Below, piece after piece: positions 17,475 to 26,744 of a DNA stretch of 63,137 bases. A program made the translations under genes and the position numbers. This DNA is from an uncultured Dehalococcoidia bacterium (GTDB taxonomy: Bacteria; Chloroflexota; Dehalococcoidia; Lucifugimonadales; UBA1127). How positions within the stretch are numbered: the stretch's first letter is position 1; each line of letters opens with the position of its first letter. The notes beneath the pieces were generated by a model. The model ran no database searches, had not been told where the DNA came from, and was given only the letters and a program-made list of their open reading frames with translations. The stretch is from assembly GCA_913049785.1 (NCBI GenBank), contig CAJWXP010000009.1, positions 1-63,137 on the forward strand. The letters run 5' to 3'.

Positions 17475-19132
17475 CAGAAGCCACCCATGTCCTTATAGCG
17501 GAATCGCTCGATGGCGATGAACCCTGCAGCGACTATCACCATCAGGATGCTGCTCATTGCCAGCGCCTGCCCTATGTTGGCTGCACCCGGCTGTGAAAGC
17601 AATCGGAATATAGCCACGGGCATGGTGGTGAACTCCGGCCTCACCAGCAGCAACGATGCGCCGAACTCACCCATCGATACCGCGAATGCGAAGGTCGACC
17701 CCACAAGCAGCGCTCGAGACAGGATGGGCAGGTCGATGTGTAAGAACGTCTTGGTCGGTGACGCCCCTAATACCGCTGCAGCCTCCCGAAGCTGCACAGG
17801 CATCCCTCGCAGTGCGGGCAGGACGCTCCGGATCACAAAGGGGTAGGCGATCAGAGAGTGCGCGATGACCAGGATGAACCAGGAGGCCCGGAGGTCCAGC
17901 GGGTCTCGGTTAAAGGCGATTAGGAAGCCGAAGCCCATGATGACGGCCGATACACCCAGGGGCATCATGAACAACGCGTCCAGCACTCCGGCGCCATGAC
18001 GCCTCGGTCGTGCAAGGAAGTAGGCCACGATAGTTCCCACCACCAGCGAGATGGCCATAGTTGCCGCAGCAAACCGCACTGAGTTCCATATGACCGTGAC
18101 GGGCGACCGGTAGAAGTATGAACCGGATTCGTTGGAGAAGAGGCCGGTGAAGTGCGTGAACGAGTAACCTCCACCCGAAGAGAGCGCCCGCTCGAACAAC
18201 GCCCACAGCGGCGACAGCATCGCCAGCAAGCCAAAGACGAAGGCGATCAAGAACAGGGTTTGGCCTGTACCCCTCTTGTGGCTAGACGTCGCCTCGCGGG
18301 GTACGAGATCGACTCGCACAGCGGCTCCCGCCTGAAACCTGGTATACACCAGGAGGAACGCATAGGTGAACAACATCTGGATGATGGCCAACGCCCCTGC
18401 AAGCTCTAGTCGAAACAACTTGGCCGTAAGCTCGTACGTTGCCACCTCCAGCGTTGCGAACTGGGACCCGCCTAACACTAACACGACACCGAACGACGTG
18501 AACGCAAAGGCGAAGGCAAGCACCGCCGACGAGACGATTGCTGGCAGGAGGAGGGGTAACGTCACGTAGATGAACGTATCGAAGCGTCTTGCGCCCAGCA
18601 TCGCCGCTGATTCTTCCAGTCGTGGGTTCAGGTTGGCCCAGAAGGTGGAGACGATCCTGACGATGATGGAGTAGTTATAAAAGGCGTGCGCCAGGAAGAT
18701 GATAGTCAGGGTGTTGGTGATCCGTATAGGAGGGTTATCAAGGCTAAAAATGTCCATCAACGCCGAGTTCAGCAACCCCTGAGGGCCAGCCAACGCTATA
18801 AATCCCATAGCCACAACAATGGTGGGCATTATGAACGGCACTGTGCTGACGGCTTTCAGGACGGTCTTGCCCGGAAACTCGTGCTTCGCAAACAGGTATG
18901 CCACAGGCAGGCCAATAGCCACGGTCAACATCGTAGATACCGTAGCCTGCCAGATGGTGAACCAGATACGCCCCAAGTAATACGAATCGCCGAGCAAGCG
19001 GCTAAACGGGCCGAAGCCGATGAACGGGTCGGCATCAAGGCTTTTGGCTAGTATGGCCCCCAGAGGGTACAGGAAGAAGACGGTCAAATACACTAAGGGG
19101 CCGATAATGATCAGTCGACGCGCGGTCATCAA
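17474..19132 (-). CDS. thiP: ABC transporter permease, fused double permease (ThiP/FbpB-like)
   Basis: 552 residues with about 12 hydrophobic segments. Two BPD_transp_1 permease domains are fused, each with an EAA loop (ESAAMLGARRFDTFIYVTLP-like near residue 185 and REAAAVLGASPTKTF near 480). This architecture is shared by ThiP and Fe(III) permeases. Lies between thiB (106 bp gap) and thiQ (overlap). Confidence 0.85.
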   Translation of the reverse strand: MMTARRLIIIGPLVYLTVFFLYPLGAILAKSLDADPFIGFGPFSRLLGDSYYLGRIWFTIWQATVSTMLTVAIGLPVAYLFAKHEFPGKTVLKAVSTVPFIMPTIVVAMGFIALAGPQGLLNSALMDIFSLDNPPIRITNTLTIIFLAHAFYNYSIIVRIVSTFWANLNPRLEESAAMLGARRFDTFIYVTLPLLLPAIVSSAVLAFAFAFTSFGVVLVLGGSQFATLEVATYELTAKLFRLELAGALAIIQMLFTYAFLLVYTRFQAGAAVRVDLVPREATSSHKRGTGQTLFLIAFVFGLLAMLSPLWALFERALSSGGGYSFTHFTGLFSNESGSYFYRSPVTVIWNSVRFAAATMAISLVVGTIVAYFLARPRRHGAGVLDALFMMPLGVSAVIMGFGFLIAFNRDPLDLRASWFILVIAHSLIAYPFVIRSVLPALRGMPVQLREAAAVLGASPTKTFLHIDLPILSRALLVGSTFAFAVSMGEFGASLLLVRPEFTTMPVAIFRLLSQPGAANIGQALAMSSILMVIVAAGFIAIERFRYKDMGGF

Positions 19133-19238
19133 TCCTCACTCCGATGGTGACCGGACCCGAACCACCACTCACTCTCAGGAGAGGCTGAGTACCCGGCCAC
19201 CACAGACAAATCAATAGGAGAACGCACTGGGCGGAACG

Positions 19239-20297
19239 TTACCGTAGAACCACCGCGGTCCATGCATCTATCCACTCTTCACGCTTCTTGCCGATCTCTT
19301 CAGCGGAGATGCCTGCAGGCTGCGCTGGGACCTCCGCGAACTTGAAGAAGTCAGGAGTAGCTGCGTCAGGATTGACGGGGTACACGAACATCTTGTCCGG
19401 GAAATCCTCCTGGAACCGCCTTTCCAGAGCGAAATCTATGAACTTCCTGGCCAGGTTCGGGCTATTCGCGCCCTTCAAGATGCCGATGCCCTCGATCTGG
19501 AGAAACGTTGCTTTATCGATCAGGATGTTGCCCGTAGGGGGCTCAGTCAGTGGAGTCTCAGAGAAGAAGAACTCCGCCGCCGGGCTGGTTGCATAACTGA
19601 CTACCAGCGGCCTGTCTCCGCCATACATGGTGAAGTCGCCGTAATAGGCGTCGCTCCAACCGTCCTTCACCAATACATCGTTTTCTCTCATGTCGGCCCA
19701 GAAGTCCAGGTAGTCATACGTGCCGTCCTCACCGAAGTACGCTACCGTCGCGATCAGGAAGGCTAGACCCGGCGAAGAGGTAGCCGGGTTCTCGACGACC
19801 AGCTTGCCCTTCCAGTCCCTTCCTGTCAGCTGCTCCAGCAATACAGGGGGCTCTAATCCTGCTTCGGCCAGAGCCGCCTTGTCGTAGTTGAGGTTGACGT
19901 AGCCGTAGTCGATGGATGTGACATGGTGGCTGCCATCTAGGATGAACTGCTCCGGGATATTGTGAAGCCCTTCAGGTTCGTAGGTATCAAAGATCCCCTC
20001 ATCCAAGGCTCTACCAAGGTATGTGTTGTCAATGCCGTAGAACAGGTCCGCCGAGGGGTTGCCTTTCTCGAGGATTGCCCGTACTAGCGCTTCGCCGGTG
20101 TCACCAGCGGGTTGTATGACCACCGTGGCGTTGTTGGCCTCCTCGAATGCCTTAATGACATCCTCGCCGATGTTGAAGCTATCGTGAGTCATGATGACGA
20201 GTTCTCGATTCTCGTCCTCGCTGCTGCTACTACCGCAAGCTGCCAGTGCCATGACCATGAGAAGAACCATTACAAGAACTGTGGGTCTGGAAAACAT
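19239..20297 (-). CDS. thiB: thiamine-type ABC substrate-binding lipoprotein
   Basis: 352 residues from the ATG at 20297, preceded by GAAGGAAGG. It starts with a lipoprotein signal (MFSRPTVLVMVLLMVMALAAC). A longer frame to 20372 is not used: that extension is the translated transcription terminator of the TPP riboswitch. The mature part resembles ThiB: VIMTHDSFNIGEDVIKAFEE, ADLFYGIDNTYLGRAL, and SIDYGYVNLNYDK. Predicted to bind thiamine, TMP or TPP outside the membrane and deliver it to ThiPQ. Iron-binding FbpA-like proteins are the alternative family. Confidence 0.85.
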   Translation of the reverse strand: MFSRPTVLVMVLLMVMALAACGSSSSEDENRELVIMTHDSFNIGEDVIKAFEEANNATVVIQPAGDTGEALVRAILEKGNPSADLFYGIDNTYLGRALDEGIFDTYEPEGLHNIPEQFILDGSHHVTSIDYGYVNLNYDKAALAEAGLEPPVLLEQLTGRDWKGKLVVENPATSSPGLAFLIATVAYFGEDGTYDYLDFWADMRENDVLVKDGWSDAYYGDFTMYGGDRPLVVSYATSPAAEFFFSETPLTEPPTGNILIDKATFLQIEGIGILKGANSPNLARKFIDFALERRFQEDFPDKMFVYPVNPDAATPDFFKFAEVPAQPAGISAEEIGKKREEWIDAWTAVVLR

Positions 20298-20340
20298 TGT
20301 CCCTTCCTTCTTCAGCCCCAGTTGTTCAGTTGTCCTAAAC

Positions 20341-20369
20341 AACAGAAAAGCCACCTTGTCCAGGTGGCT
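20341..20369 (-). terminator. intrinsic terminator, expression platform of the TPP riboswitch
   Basis: On the minus strand AGCCACCT (20369-20362), a 5-nt loop, AGGTGGCT (20356-20349) and then TTTTCTGTT. It lies between the TPP aptamer and the thiB RBS, so ligand-dependent premature termination is the expected control mode. Confidence 0.88.
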
Positions 20370-20387
20370 CATTACGTATGGAAAGAC

Positions 20388-20486
20388 CTCGTTCCTACGC
20401 TGGCATTACCCAGATCAGGTTTTCGGGGTCGTCCCTCTAAATCGGAACCTCTCAGCCTGGCTTCCCAAGCTCCCCCCGGGGCTATA
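20388..20486 (-). promoter_or_regulatory. TPP (THI-box) riboswitch aptamer
   Basis: Minus-strand transcript carries the conserved THI-box blocks in order: CTGAGA (20455-20450), CCTGAT (20419-20414), GGGTAATGCCAGCG (to 20398) and TAGGAA. The helix before CTGAGA is formed by GGGGGAGC...AAGCC sequence. TPP binding is expected to favour the downstream terminator and shut off thiBPQ. Confidence 0.95.
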
Positions 20487-20501
20487 TTCGATTGTGCCAG
20501 T

Positions 20502-20531
20502 AGTGTAGTCGAGGGGTGGCAGTCCCGTCAA
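20502..20531 (-). promoter_or_regulatory. sigma-70-type promoter for the thi operon
   Basis: TTGACG (20531-20526), 18-bp spacer, TACACT (20507-20502). Transcription would begin just before the TPP aptamer. It lies immediately after the stop of the selenoprotein gene. Confidence 0.65.
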
Positions 20532-20536
20532 CAGCG

Positions 20537-21994
20537 TTACAACCCCCGTAGCTCCAGCGTCACCACATCGCCTGAATCGAGGTCAGCTACACGAATTGCG
20601 TGGTTGTTTGTGTCTGCGATGTACATCTTGCCACCGGCCACTGAGGCGCCGGACGGCTCAAACAACTGGACTTCACTCTCGCCGAAGAGGGTCGTGACCT
20701 CTTTCGTCGCAGGGTTCAGGCGCTTGATCTTGTTGTTGTAGCTGTCAGCCACGTAGACCATGCCATCGGCGTAGGAGAGGCCCTGCGGGTGTTGCAGCAA
20801 CACTCGATCGCCTACGCCGTCCCGGTCACCGAAGTCGAACAGACCGGTGCCGACAAGCGTCTCCACGTTGCCGGTGGGCGCTGTGCTGGCCGAGCGCACG
20901 GAGCTTGTCTCGCTATCGACAAAATAAAGCTTGCCGTCGCCATCAAAAGCAAGTCCGGTGGGTTGCGCCAATTCAGCTTCCATCAGCGGGCCATCGCTCA
21001 ATGATTCCCGTCCGTTGCCGGCGAAAGGCCCCAACGTGCCTGCCTTGATGTCCATCGACCATAGTTGGTGCGTACCAGCCATTGCGATGTACAAAACGCC
21101 ATCCGCGATTTCAACATCCCATGGTGACCGCAGTGGCGTCTCACGTGCATCGCCCTGAGCTGACCGCGCCATGGCTATGCTGCCAGTGCCTGCAACGGTT
21201 GTGACTTGCTTGGTGGTGAGGTCTATGCAGCGTATCGCGTGGTTCTCTTTGTCAGCTACGTAGAGCATGCCGTCAGCCACAGCTATGCCCTGGGGGTTGT
21301 TGAACTGCGCGGTTTGGTAGTCACCGTCCGCCATCCCCGGCGTCCCTGCACCAATCACCTTCTGGACATCACCATCCAGGGATGCAATCACTACTCTGTG
21401 GTGCCCGGAGTCCGCTATATAGAGTGTGTCTGAAGCCGCGTCTGCCAGCACCTTGCCGGGAAACGCTACGTCATGTTCAGCAGCCTGGCGGTCACGCTCT
21501 AGCGACCATACATTGGGGCTGCGGCGTAGGGAGCCTTTAGCTTCGTATTCGGCGATCAATGGCGCAACGAAGCTGTCCAGGTCCTCGAACCGGTACTCAC
21601 CCTCGTGCTTGGCAATGAGCATGCCGTCTGGGTCGATGAAGAACAGTGAGGGCCACGCCCTGGCGGCATACCGCTGCCACACGGCGAATTCACGGTCGTT
21701 TACGACAGGGTGGCGGATGTCATAGCGAAGTACGGCCTGTCGGAGTGCATCAGTGTCCTGTTCAGCGGTGAACTTTGCGGAGTGGACGCCCAATACCACC
21801 AGCTCCTCCGGGTACCGCTCTTCTAGCTTCCGCAACTGCGGAAGTATATGCATGCAGTTGACTCAGCAGAACGTCCAGAAATCCAGGAGTACCAACTTAC
21901 CCTGCAAGTCGCTCATCTTGACCGGCGACTCTGTGTTCAGCCAATCAAGACCTTCTGGAAATTCCGGCGCATGAATCACGCTCTGCTCAGTCAA
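20537..21994 (-). CDS. thioredoxin-like/NHL-repeat selenoprotein (NHLRC2-like), in-frame UGA = Sec44
   Basis: 485 residues if the TGA at 21865-21863 is read as selenocysteine. Start TTG at 21994 with GGGGAGGG upstream. Residues 1-43 are [12 protein letters not shown]...[11 protein letters not shown], then U44, then [10 protein letters not shown]. Thioredoxin-like NHLRC2 proteins have C-C-x-x-C here, and the TGA replaces the first Cys of the CxxC pair, giving UxxC. The frame and family similarity run unbroken on both sides. Residues about 1-140 form the thioredoxin fold ([24 protein letters not shown]); about 160-485 are NHL beta-propeller repeats ([48 protein letters not shown]). A hairpin follows the TGA, and selA is in the window. 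No signal peptide is seen. Probable redox role; the substrate is unknown. Confidence 0.85.
21827..21844 (-). promoter_or_regulatory. candidate bacterial SECIS hairpin
   Basis: Minus-strand CTTCCGC, loop AGTT, GCGGAAG: a perfect 7-bp stem. It starts 18 nt after the TGA at 21865-21863, with a G as second loop base about 27 nt from the TGA. These values fit the published bacterial SECIS pattern (short apical loop with G at position 1 or 2, located about 16-37 nt downstream). Confidence 0.72.
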
Positions 21995-22140
21995 AACACC
22001 CTCCCCAATCGGCTATCGTCGGAAAGAAGCCACCTACATTGTCCTACAGAACTGGCTTCACTGCATCTCAAACTGCCTAAAAGTCACTTTCACCTGGCTG
22101 GTAGCATGCTTAAGGTAACCCTGGCCGTCGGGTCACATGG

Positions 22141-22160
22141 GTGCAGGGCGCGCCCTGCAC
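22141..22160. repeat. perfect 20-bp palindrome, repeat copy 2
   Basis: GTGCAGGGCG followed by its exact reverse complement, preceded by GGTCACATGG. It shares GGTCAC-TGGG and GGGTGCAGGG with the copy at 52 kb. Lies upstream of the MFS gene and could also act as a hairpin. Confidence 0.7.
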
Positions 22161-22237
22161 AGCCTTGCTCTGGTTGTATCTACAAGGTATCCTCATGGGG
22201 TTGCCCCATTTAGAAACATTAGGTGAGCCTAACGCCC

Positions 22238-23599
22238 ATGGCCATTCAGGAATCTTCTGACTCAACTCCCATAGAGAGTCCCAAGAAGCCGAAGATATTC
22301 CACGGCTGGTATGTGCTGGCCGCTAGTTGTTTCGTTATGGGCTTTTCGTCCGGGGTGAATAACTACGGCGCAACGGTGTTCTTCAACCCAGTTTCAGAAG
22401 CCCTTGGCATTAGCGCATTCCTGACATCCGTTGTAGTTTCATTGGCCCGAACAGAAAACTTCATCCTGGCCCCTCTCATAGGCTATTTTATCGATAAATT
22501 TGGACCTCGCGGACCTATCCTGGCTGGCATGACGTTGATGGGTATTGGGCTCATCATGTTCGGCCTTTTTGTTGACAACCTTTTTATGTTCATCGTCACC
22601 TGGACGTTCATGGTCTCCCTTGGTGCGAACATCGGTGGCTTCGCCCCCAACTGGACCGCCATCAACAACTGGTTCGAACGTAAAAAGGGCAGGGCTATGG
22701 GCATCGGCATGGCATCCCAGGCCATGGGTGGTGTCGTTCTTGCCCCGGTGTTGGCATTCATCATCTCCCGCTGGGGTTGGGAGACAGGGGCAATTGTCAC
22801 CGGTATCGCCGTTTTCCTCCTGGTGATTCCCATATCACGGTTTATCCGGACGCGCCCCCAGGATATGGGCCTGCTGCCGGACGGCGATCTCCCTAAGGCT
22901 GCCTCGAGTGCTGTAGAAAGCGAGAGCAACCCCTCTACGGCAGTGGCTGGAATCACCCAAACCATCAACTTCTCCATAGGACAGGCCAGGCGGACAAGCT
23001 CCTTTTGGGTTTTGATGGGCGCCCTGGGGCTTCGTCAGATGGGCCAGGCCGGGATGCAGCTGCACATGTCCCCCATGCTCCAGGAGCGATATGACTTCGG
23101 CGCAGTAGAAGCAGGTTTCCTGATAGGGCTCCTGGCCGTTACTGGGGCAATCGGCGGAATCACCATAGGAATCGTCGGTGATCATTTTCCCAGAAGGCAA
23201 GTCATGGGAATAGTAGTGGCATTGGAAGCACTTTCCCTCTTGCTTGTCGTACTGGGTACATTCTGGTTCGTGTACGTCTTCCTTGTACTTTTCGGGTTCG
23301 GTCAGGGCGTCCACGCATTGAACCGGGCAATGTTGGGTGAGTACTTCGGCAACAGCCACTACGCCAGGCTCTGGGGCATCCTGAGCAGCGCAACCACGCC
23401 TCTCGCAGCAGCTGGGCCTATCTATGCTGGTTGGACGGCTGACAACTCCGGATATGGTGCGGTGGTATTCACATTCATGTTCCTCTACGCGCTCTCAGCC
23501 ATCCTGTACTGGAATTGCAGACGCCCTTCTCTACCAACCATGCCATCGCAAAATGAACCGCCCTACCGGAGCAGCCAAACGCAGGGTAATGAGCGCTAA
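22238..23599 (+). CDS. MFS transporter (monocarboxylate/oxalate-formate-like)
   Basis: 453 residues from the ATG at 22238 (AGGTGA upstream); a GTG at 22223 in the same frame would add 5 residues. About 12 TM segments. The start HGWYVLAASCFVMGFSSGVNNYGATVFFNP is typical of the oxalate/formate antiporter and monocarboxylate subgroup. The central loop around residue 220 is acidic and Ser-rich. A carboxylate substrate is an inference. Followed by the hydrolase gene on the same strand. Confidence 0.85.
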   Translation: MAIQESSDSTPIESPKKPKIFHGWYVLAASCFVMGFSSGVNNYGATVFFNPVSEALGISAFLTSVVVSLARTENFILAPLIGYFIDKFGPRGPILAGMTLMGIGLIMFGLFVDNLFMFIVTWTFMVSLGANIGGFAPNWTAINNWFERKKGRAMGIGMASQAMGGVVLAPVLAFIISRWGWETGAIVTGIAVFLLVIPISRFIRTRPQDMGLLPDGDLPKAASSAVESESNPSTAVAGITQTINFSIGQARRTSSFWVLMGALGLRQMGQAGMQLHMSPMLQERYDFGAVEAGFLIGLLAVTGAIGGITIGIVGDHFPRRQVMGIVVALEALSLLLVVLGTFWFVYVFLVLFGFGQGVHALNRAMLGEYFGNSHYARLWGILSSATTPLAAAGPIYAGWTADNSGYGAVVFTFMFLYALSAILYWNCRRPSLPTMPSQNEPPYRSSQTQGNER

Positions 23600-23616
23600 C
23601 ACATCGGAGTACAAAA

Positions 23617-24458
23617 GTGCCTCCAACGGTGCAGCGAGACTATGTAGACGTCAACGGGATGAACGTTCATTACGCAAAGGCAGGAGATGGCCCTCCGGTG
23701 GTGCTTCTGCACGGCCTTGGTGCGTCACACCTGACGTGGCAGGAGAACATTGAGGCACTGGCAGCCAACTTCACCGTGTACGCCATGGACATCCCCGACC
23801 ACGGGGACAGCGTTAAAGAGGGCGTCTCCTACACCATTGATGCAAGCGTCTCTTTCACTTTCGGGTTCCTTGATGCGATGGGCCTGTCATCAGCCGCGCT
23901 GGTGGGGAACTCGATGGGTGGTCTTATCGCTCTGAAAAGTGCCCTGGCTGAACCGGAAAGGATCACCCACCTGGTCCTCATCGATACCGCCGGGTTCGGC
24001 AAAGAGATTGCACCCTTCCTTCGGCTCATGTCACTCCCCTTTGTGGGCGAGTTGGCTGAACGTCAGGCGACTCGCAGTACAGCCAACATGCTGCGACAGA
24101 TCTTCGCTGGTAAGGACATCGCCACAGAGGTTCTCACCGCAGAGTTGGTGCGGACCCGTTCCCTTCCCGGAGCAAGGAGCGCCGTGCTCAAGACCCTGAG
24201 GGCGGGTGTAGACGTCTTCGGCATGAAGCGCAAACATCGCCTCTTGAGTCGATTACCGGACCTGCCGATGCCACTCATGGTGATCTGGGGTGGTCGCGAC
24301 CGTTTTTTCCCCCTTGCCCATGCCTACGCTGCAGCCGAAATGGTACCCTCCACTCGACTGCTGGTTCTGCCTGATGCCGGTCATTGGCCGCACATGCAGA
24401 GCCGGACGTATTCAACGCTGCAATGACCGCTTTTTTGAACGGAAGTTTTTCTGAATAA
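23617..24458 (+). pseudogene. alpha/beta hydrolase with a late frameshift
   Basis: GTG start at 23617. The oxyanion and nucleophile regions are HGLGASHLTW and GNSMGG, the acid is in WGGRDRFFP, and the catalytic His is in DAGHWPHMQ. In the current frame the protein stops at 24426 (269 residues). Shifting frame at about 24397-24400 restores a typical C-terminus (EPDVFNAAMTAFLNGSFSE) ending at 24458. All catalytic residues lie before the shift. Either a one-base sequence error or a recent lesion. Substrate unknown. Confidence 0.75.
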
Positions 24459-24486
24459 CACGTATCTAACACTTCTGGAGGAAATC

Positions 24487-25344
24487 ATGGGTTTAGAGAC
24501 AGTAGGTGTCCTGGGGATAGGCGAAATGGGTACAGCCGTTGCCAAGCTGTTGCACGATAACGGTGTTCGTGTGGTAACAACACTTGAAGGCCGAAGTGAT
24601 AAAACCAAAGCCAATGCAGTCAAAGCTGGCGTGCAAGACCTTGGGTCAATGGAAGAGGTCGTGGGTGTGTCTGACCTTGTCCTATCTATGCTCAGTTCAA
24701 ACGCAGCCCCAGGGGTGGCCCACCAGGTTGGCGAGGCAGCTAGAAGTATCGGCGCGCACCCCATGTTCGGCGAGTTCAACGCCGTAGCGCCAGGCACTGT
24801 GCAGGCCATCGAAGCGGACATCGGCGATACCGTGGACGTGGTGGACGGTGGGATCGTCGGCGGCCCAGGCAACCTTCCGGCTGCAACGTTCTACCTCTCC
24901 GGGCCTCGAGCCAGCGAAGTGGCTATTATGAGCGAGTTCGGCTTCACTACGCGCGTTCTGGGCGATGTGGTGGGGCAGGCGTCAGGGATGAAGCTCTGCT
25001 ACGCCGGCATGACAAAGGGCCTTTCTACGATGGCCCTGGATCTACTCCTTGCGGCGACGGCATTGGGCATTGAGGAGACCGTCCTTGAACAGTACAAGCG
25101 CTCCATGTCCGGTGTACTCCAGTTTATGGATCGCTTTGTCCCGGGGAACCCTAAGCGTGCGGTGCGTCGGGCGGAGGAGATGCCGGAGGTCGCGGCCATG
25201 ATGGACTCGCTGGGCTTCAGCGGCAGCATCCACCGTGCGGCCTATGAGCGGATGAAGTGGTTGGGTGAGTTGGGTATGGACACTGATGGGGCTGCGGACG
25301 CGGCGGAGGTCGCCAAACTGGTCATCGATGCCACCCGAAAGTAG
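24487..25344 (+). CDS. NAD(P)-dependent beta-hydroxyacid dehydrogenase-like protein with DUF1932-like C-terminus
   Basis: 285 residues, ATG with GGAGG upstream. Rossmann motif GVLGIGEMGTAVAKLL at residues 8-23, as in 6-phosphogluconate/3-hydroxyisobutyrate dehydrogenases. The Lys-containing helix (GMKLCYAGMTKGLSTMALD near residue 170) and the C-terminal half resemble the DUF1932 group. Co-oriented with the MFS and hydrolase genes upstream, suggesting a small catabolic cluster. Substrate unknown. Confidence 0.8.
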   Translation: MGLETVGVLGIGEMGTAVAKLLHDNGVRVVTTLEGRSDKTKANAVKAGVQDLGSMEEVVGVSDLVLSMLSSNAAPGVAHQVGEAARSIGAHPMFGEFNAVAPGTVQAIEADIGDTVDVVDGGIVGGPGNLPAATFYLSGPRASEVAIMSEFGFTTRVLGDVVGQASGMKLCYAGMTKGLSTMALDLLLAATALGIEETVLEQYKRSMSGVLQFMDRFVPGNPKRAVRRAEEMPEVAAMMDSLGFSGSIHRAAYERMKWLGELGMDTDGAADAAEVAKLVIDATRK

Positions 25345-25384
25345 GGTTCGCGATAGCCTAAAAGCACGGCAGTATGACCAACAG

Positions 25385-26644
25385 TTAATGGGTGGGAGTC
25401 GACCTCAGAAGTTTCGGCGGATGCGCTCGTAACAACGCCACCAGTACCGCCAACTGTATCGCAACGTATATCCAGAGAATGACGGTATAGTCACCCCTGA
25501 TATCGAACACTAGCGTAGCGGCCAGTGGCCCAACCGCGTTCGATGCCATTTGCCAGGGCAACACCACACCCCGCAACGCCCCCAGGTTTGCTGAACCGTA
25601 GTAGTCCGCAAGGATGACCTGTTGTGCCAGGAGCGACCCCGCAAAGCTGGCACCATGTACCAGGGCAAACACAATGCCGACCCATAACGCATCCACATTG
25701 AGTAGCAGTAGAGTTCCGCCAACCATTCCTGCCTGGAAACCCACAATGACCCACTGCACGGATATTCGCTCTGCCAGCAAACCGGATAACAACGCTACTG
25801 GCATGCCTATGAACGACCACATAAGCAACACTGTCGCCGCTTTTGAATCGCTGAGGCCTTGATCGGTCAGGTAGGGGAAAAGGTTGAAGTTCACTCCAGT
25901 GTTCACAAAGCTGGTGAGGCAGAGGGTAGCAACGAGAATATAGAACGTTCGTGTATGCAATGCCTCTTTCAGGGTGAAATGTATTTCAGGCTGACGGGAG
26001 CGTTTCTTCGTATTGCCTGACGCGGATTCGGGATCCTCTTCACCCTGGGGCGGGTCACCATCCGGCCGAAGTCCCATATCCTTCGGCTCTCTACGCATCC
26101 ACAAGAGGACAGGAATCAGCGTTATGGCCCAGGCGAACACTCCCATAGCAGCCGCAGCCATTCGCCAGCTGTACGCAGTGATAATCATCTGAACAGCAAA
26201 GGGAACCGCTCCCTGTCCAAATCGCTGTCCAAGATTCCCGTAGGCCAGAGCCCTGCCACGTTTCCTGACGAACCACTTGGCCAACACGGTCTGGTTCGTC
26301 AGGTTGATGATGCCCTGTAATAGCATCCGAGTCGCAATAATGATGGCAAAGAACTGCCAAAGATTATTTATGCCACTCATGGCGATCAGTAGGCTGCCCA
26401 TTAAAAGAAACGCGATGAACAGGACCCAACGGGCACCGAACTTATCAATGATCGGGCCTACAAACAGCGCCAGCCCACCACCGAATACGGTGCCGATGGC
26501 CACAGCCAATGCAATAATCGACCGACTCCAGCCGAATTCTTCACCGAGTGGCTTCACAAACATTCCGATGGTGGGATTAACGTTCACTGCTGAACCAATA
26601 GCTGAAGCAATAGTGACCCAGACGATTACCCATCCGTAGTACAT
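25385..26644 (-). CDS. MFS transporter (monocarboxylate-like)
   Basis: 419 residues, about 12 TM segments. N-terminus MYYGWVIVWVTIASAIGSAVNVNPTIGMFVKPL, and the central charged loop near residue 200 holds RPDGDPPQGEEDPESASG. The pattern (short YGW start, RREPKDMGLRPDGD loop) resembles the MFS gene at 22.2 kb, so the two may be distant paralogues serving related substrates. Convergent with the dehydrogenase gene. Confidence 0.85.
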   Translation of the reverse strand: MYYGWVIVWVTIASAIGSAVNVNPTIGMFVKPLGEEFGWSRSIIALAVAIGTVFGGGLALFVGPIIDKFGARWVLFIAFLLMGSLLIAMSGINNLWQFFAIIIATRMLLQGIINLTNQTVLAKWFVRKRGRALAYGNLGQRFGQGAVPFAVQMIITAYSWRMAAAAMGVFAWAITLIPVLLWMRREPKDMGLRPDGDPPQGEEDPESASGNTKKRSRQPEIHFTLKEALHTRTFYILVATLCLTSFVNTGVNFNLFPYLTDQGLSDSKAATVLLMWSFIGMPVALLSGLLAERISVQWVIVGFQAGMVGGTLLLLNVDALWVGIVFALVHGASFAGSLLAQQVILADYYGSANLGALRGVVLPWQMASNAVGPLAATLVFDIRGDYTVILWIYVAIQLAVLVALLRAHPPKLLRSTPTH

Positions 26645-26744
26645 GCGGGGGCGTTTGGGTGTTTGTGGTTCTTGATCCGAGGGTTGCGTACCTGCCTCCT
26701 GTTAGATGGCGCCTGAAATATGTATGTATCTGGTGGATAAGGTT

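Noticed and set aside
20298-20372. N-terminal extension of thiB starting MSHLDKV
   Set aside because: It translates the riboswitch terminator hairpin; the ATG at 20297 has an RBS and a lipoprotein signal.
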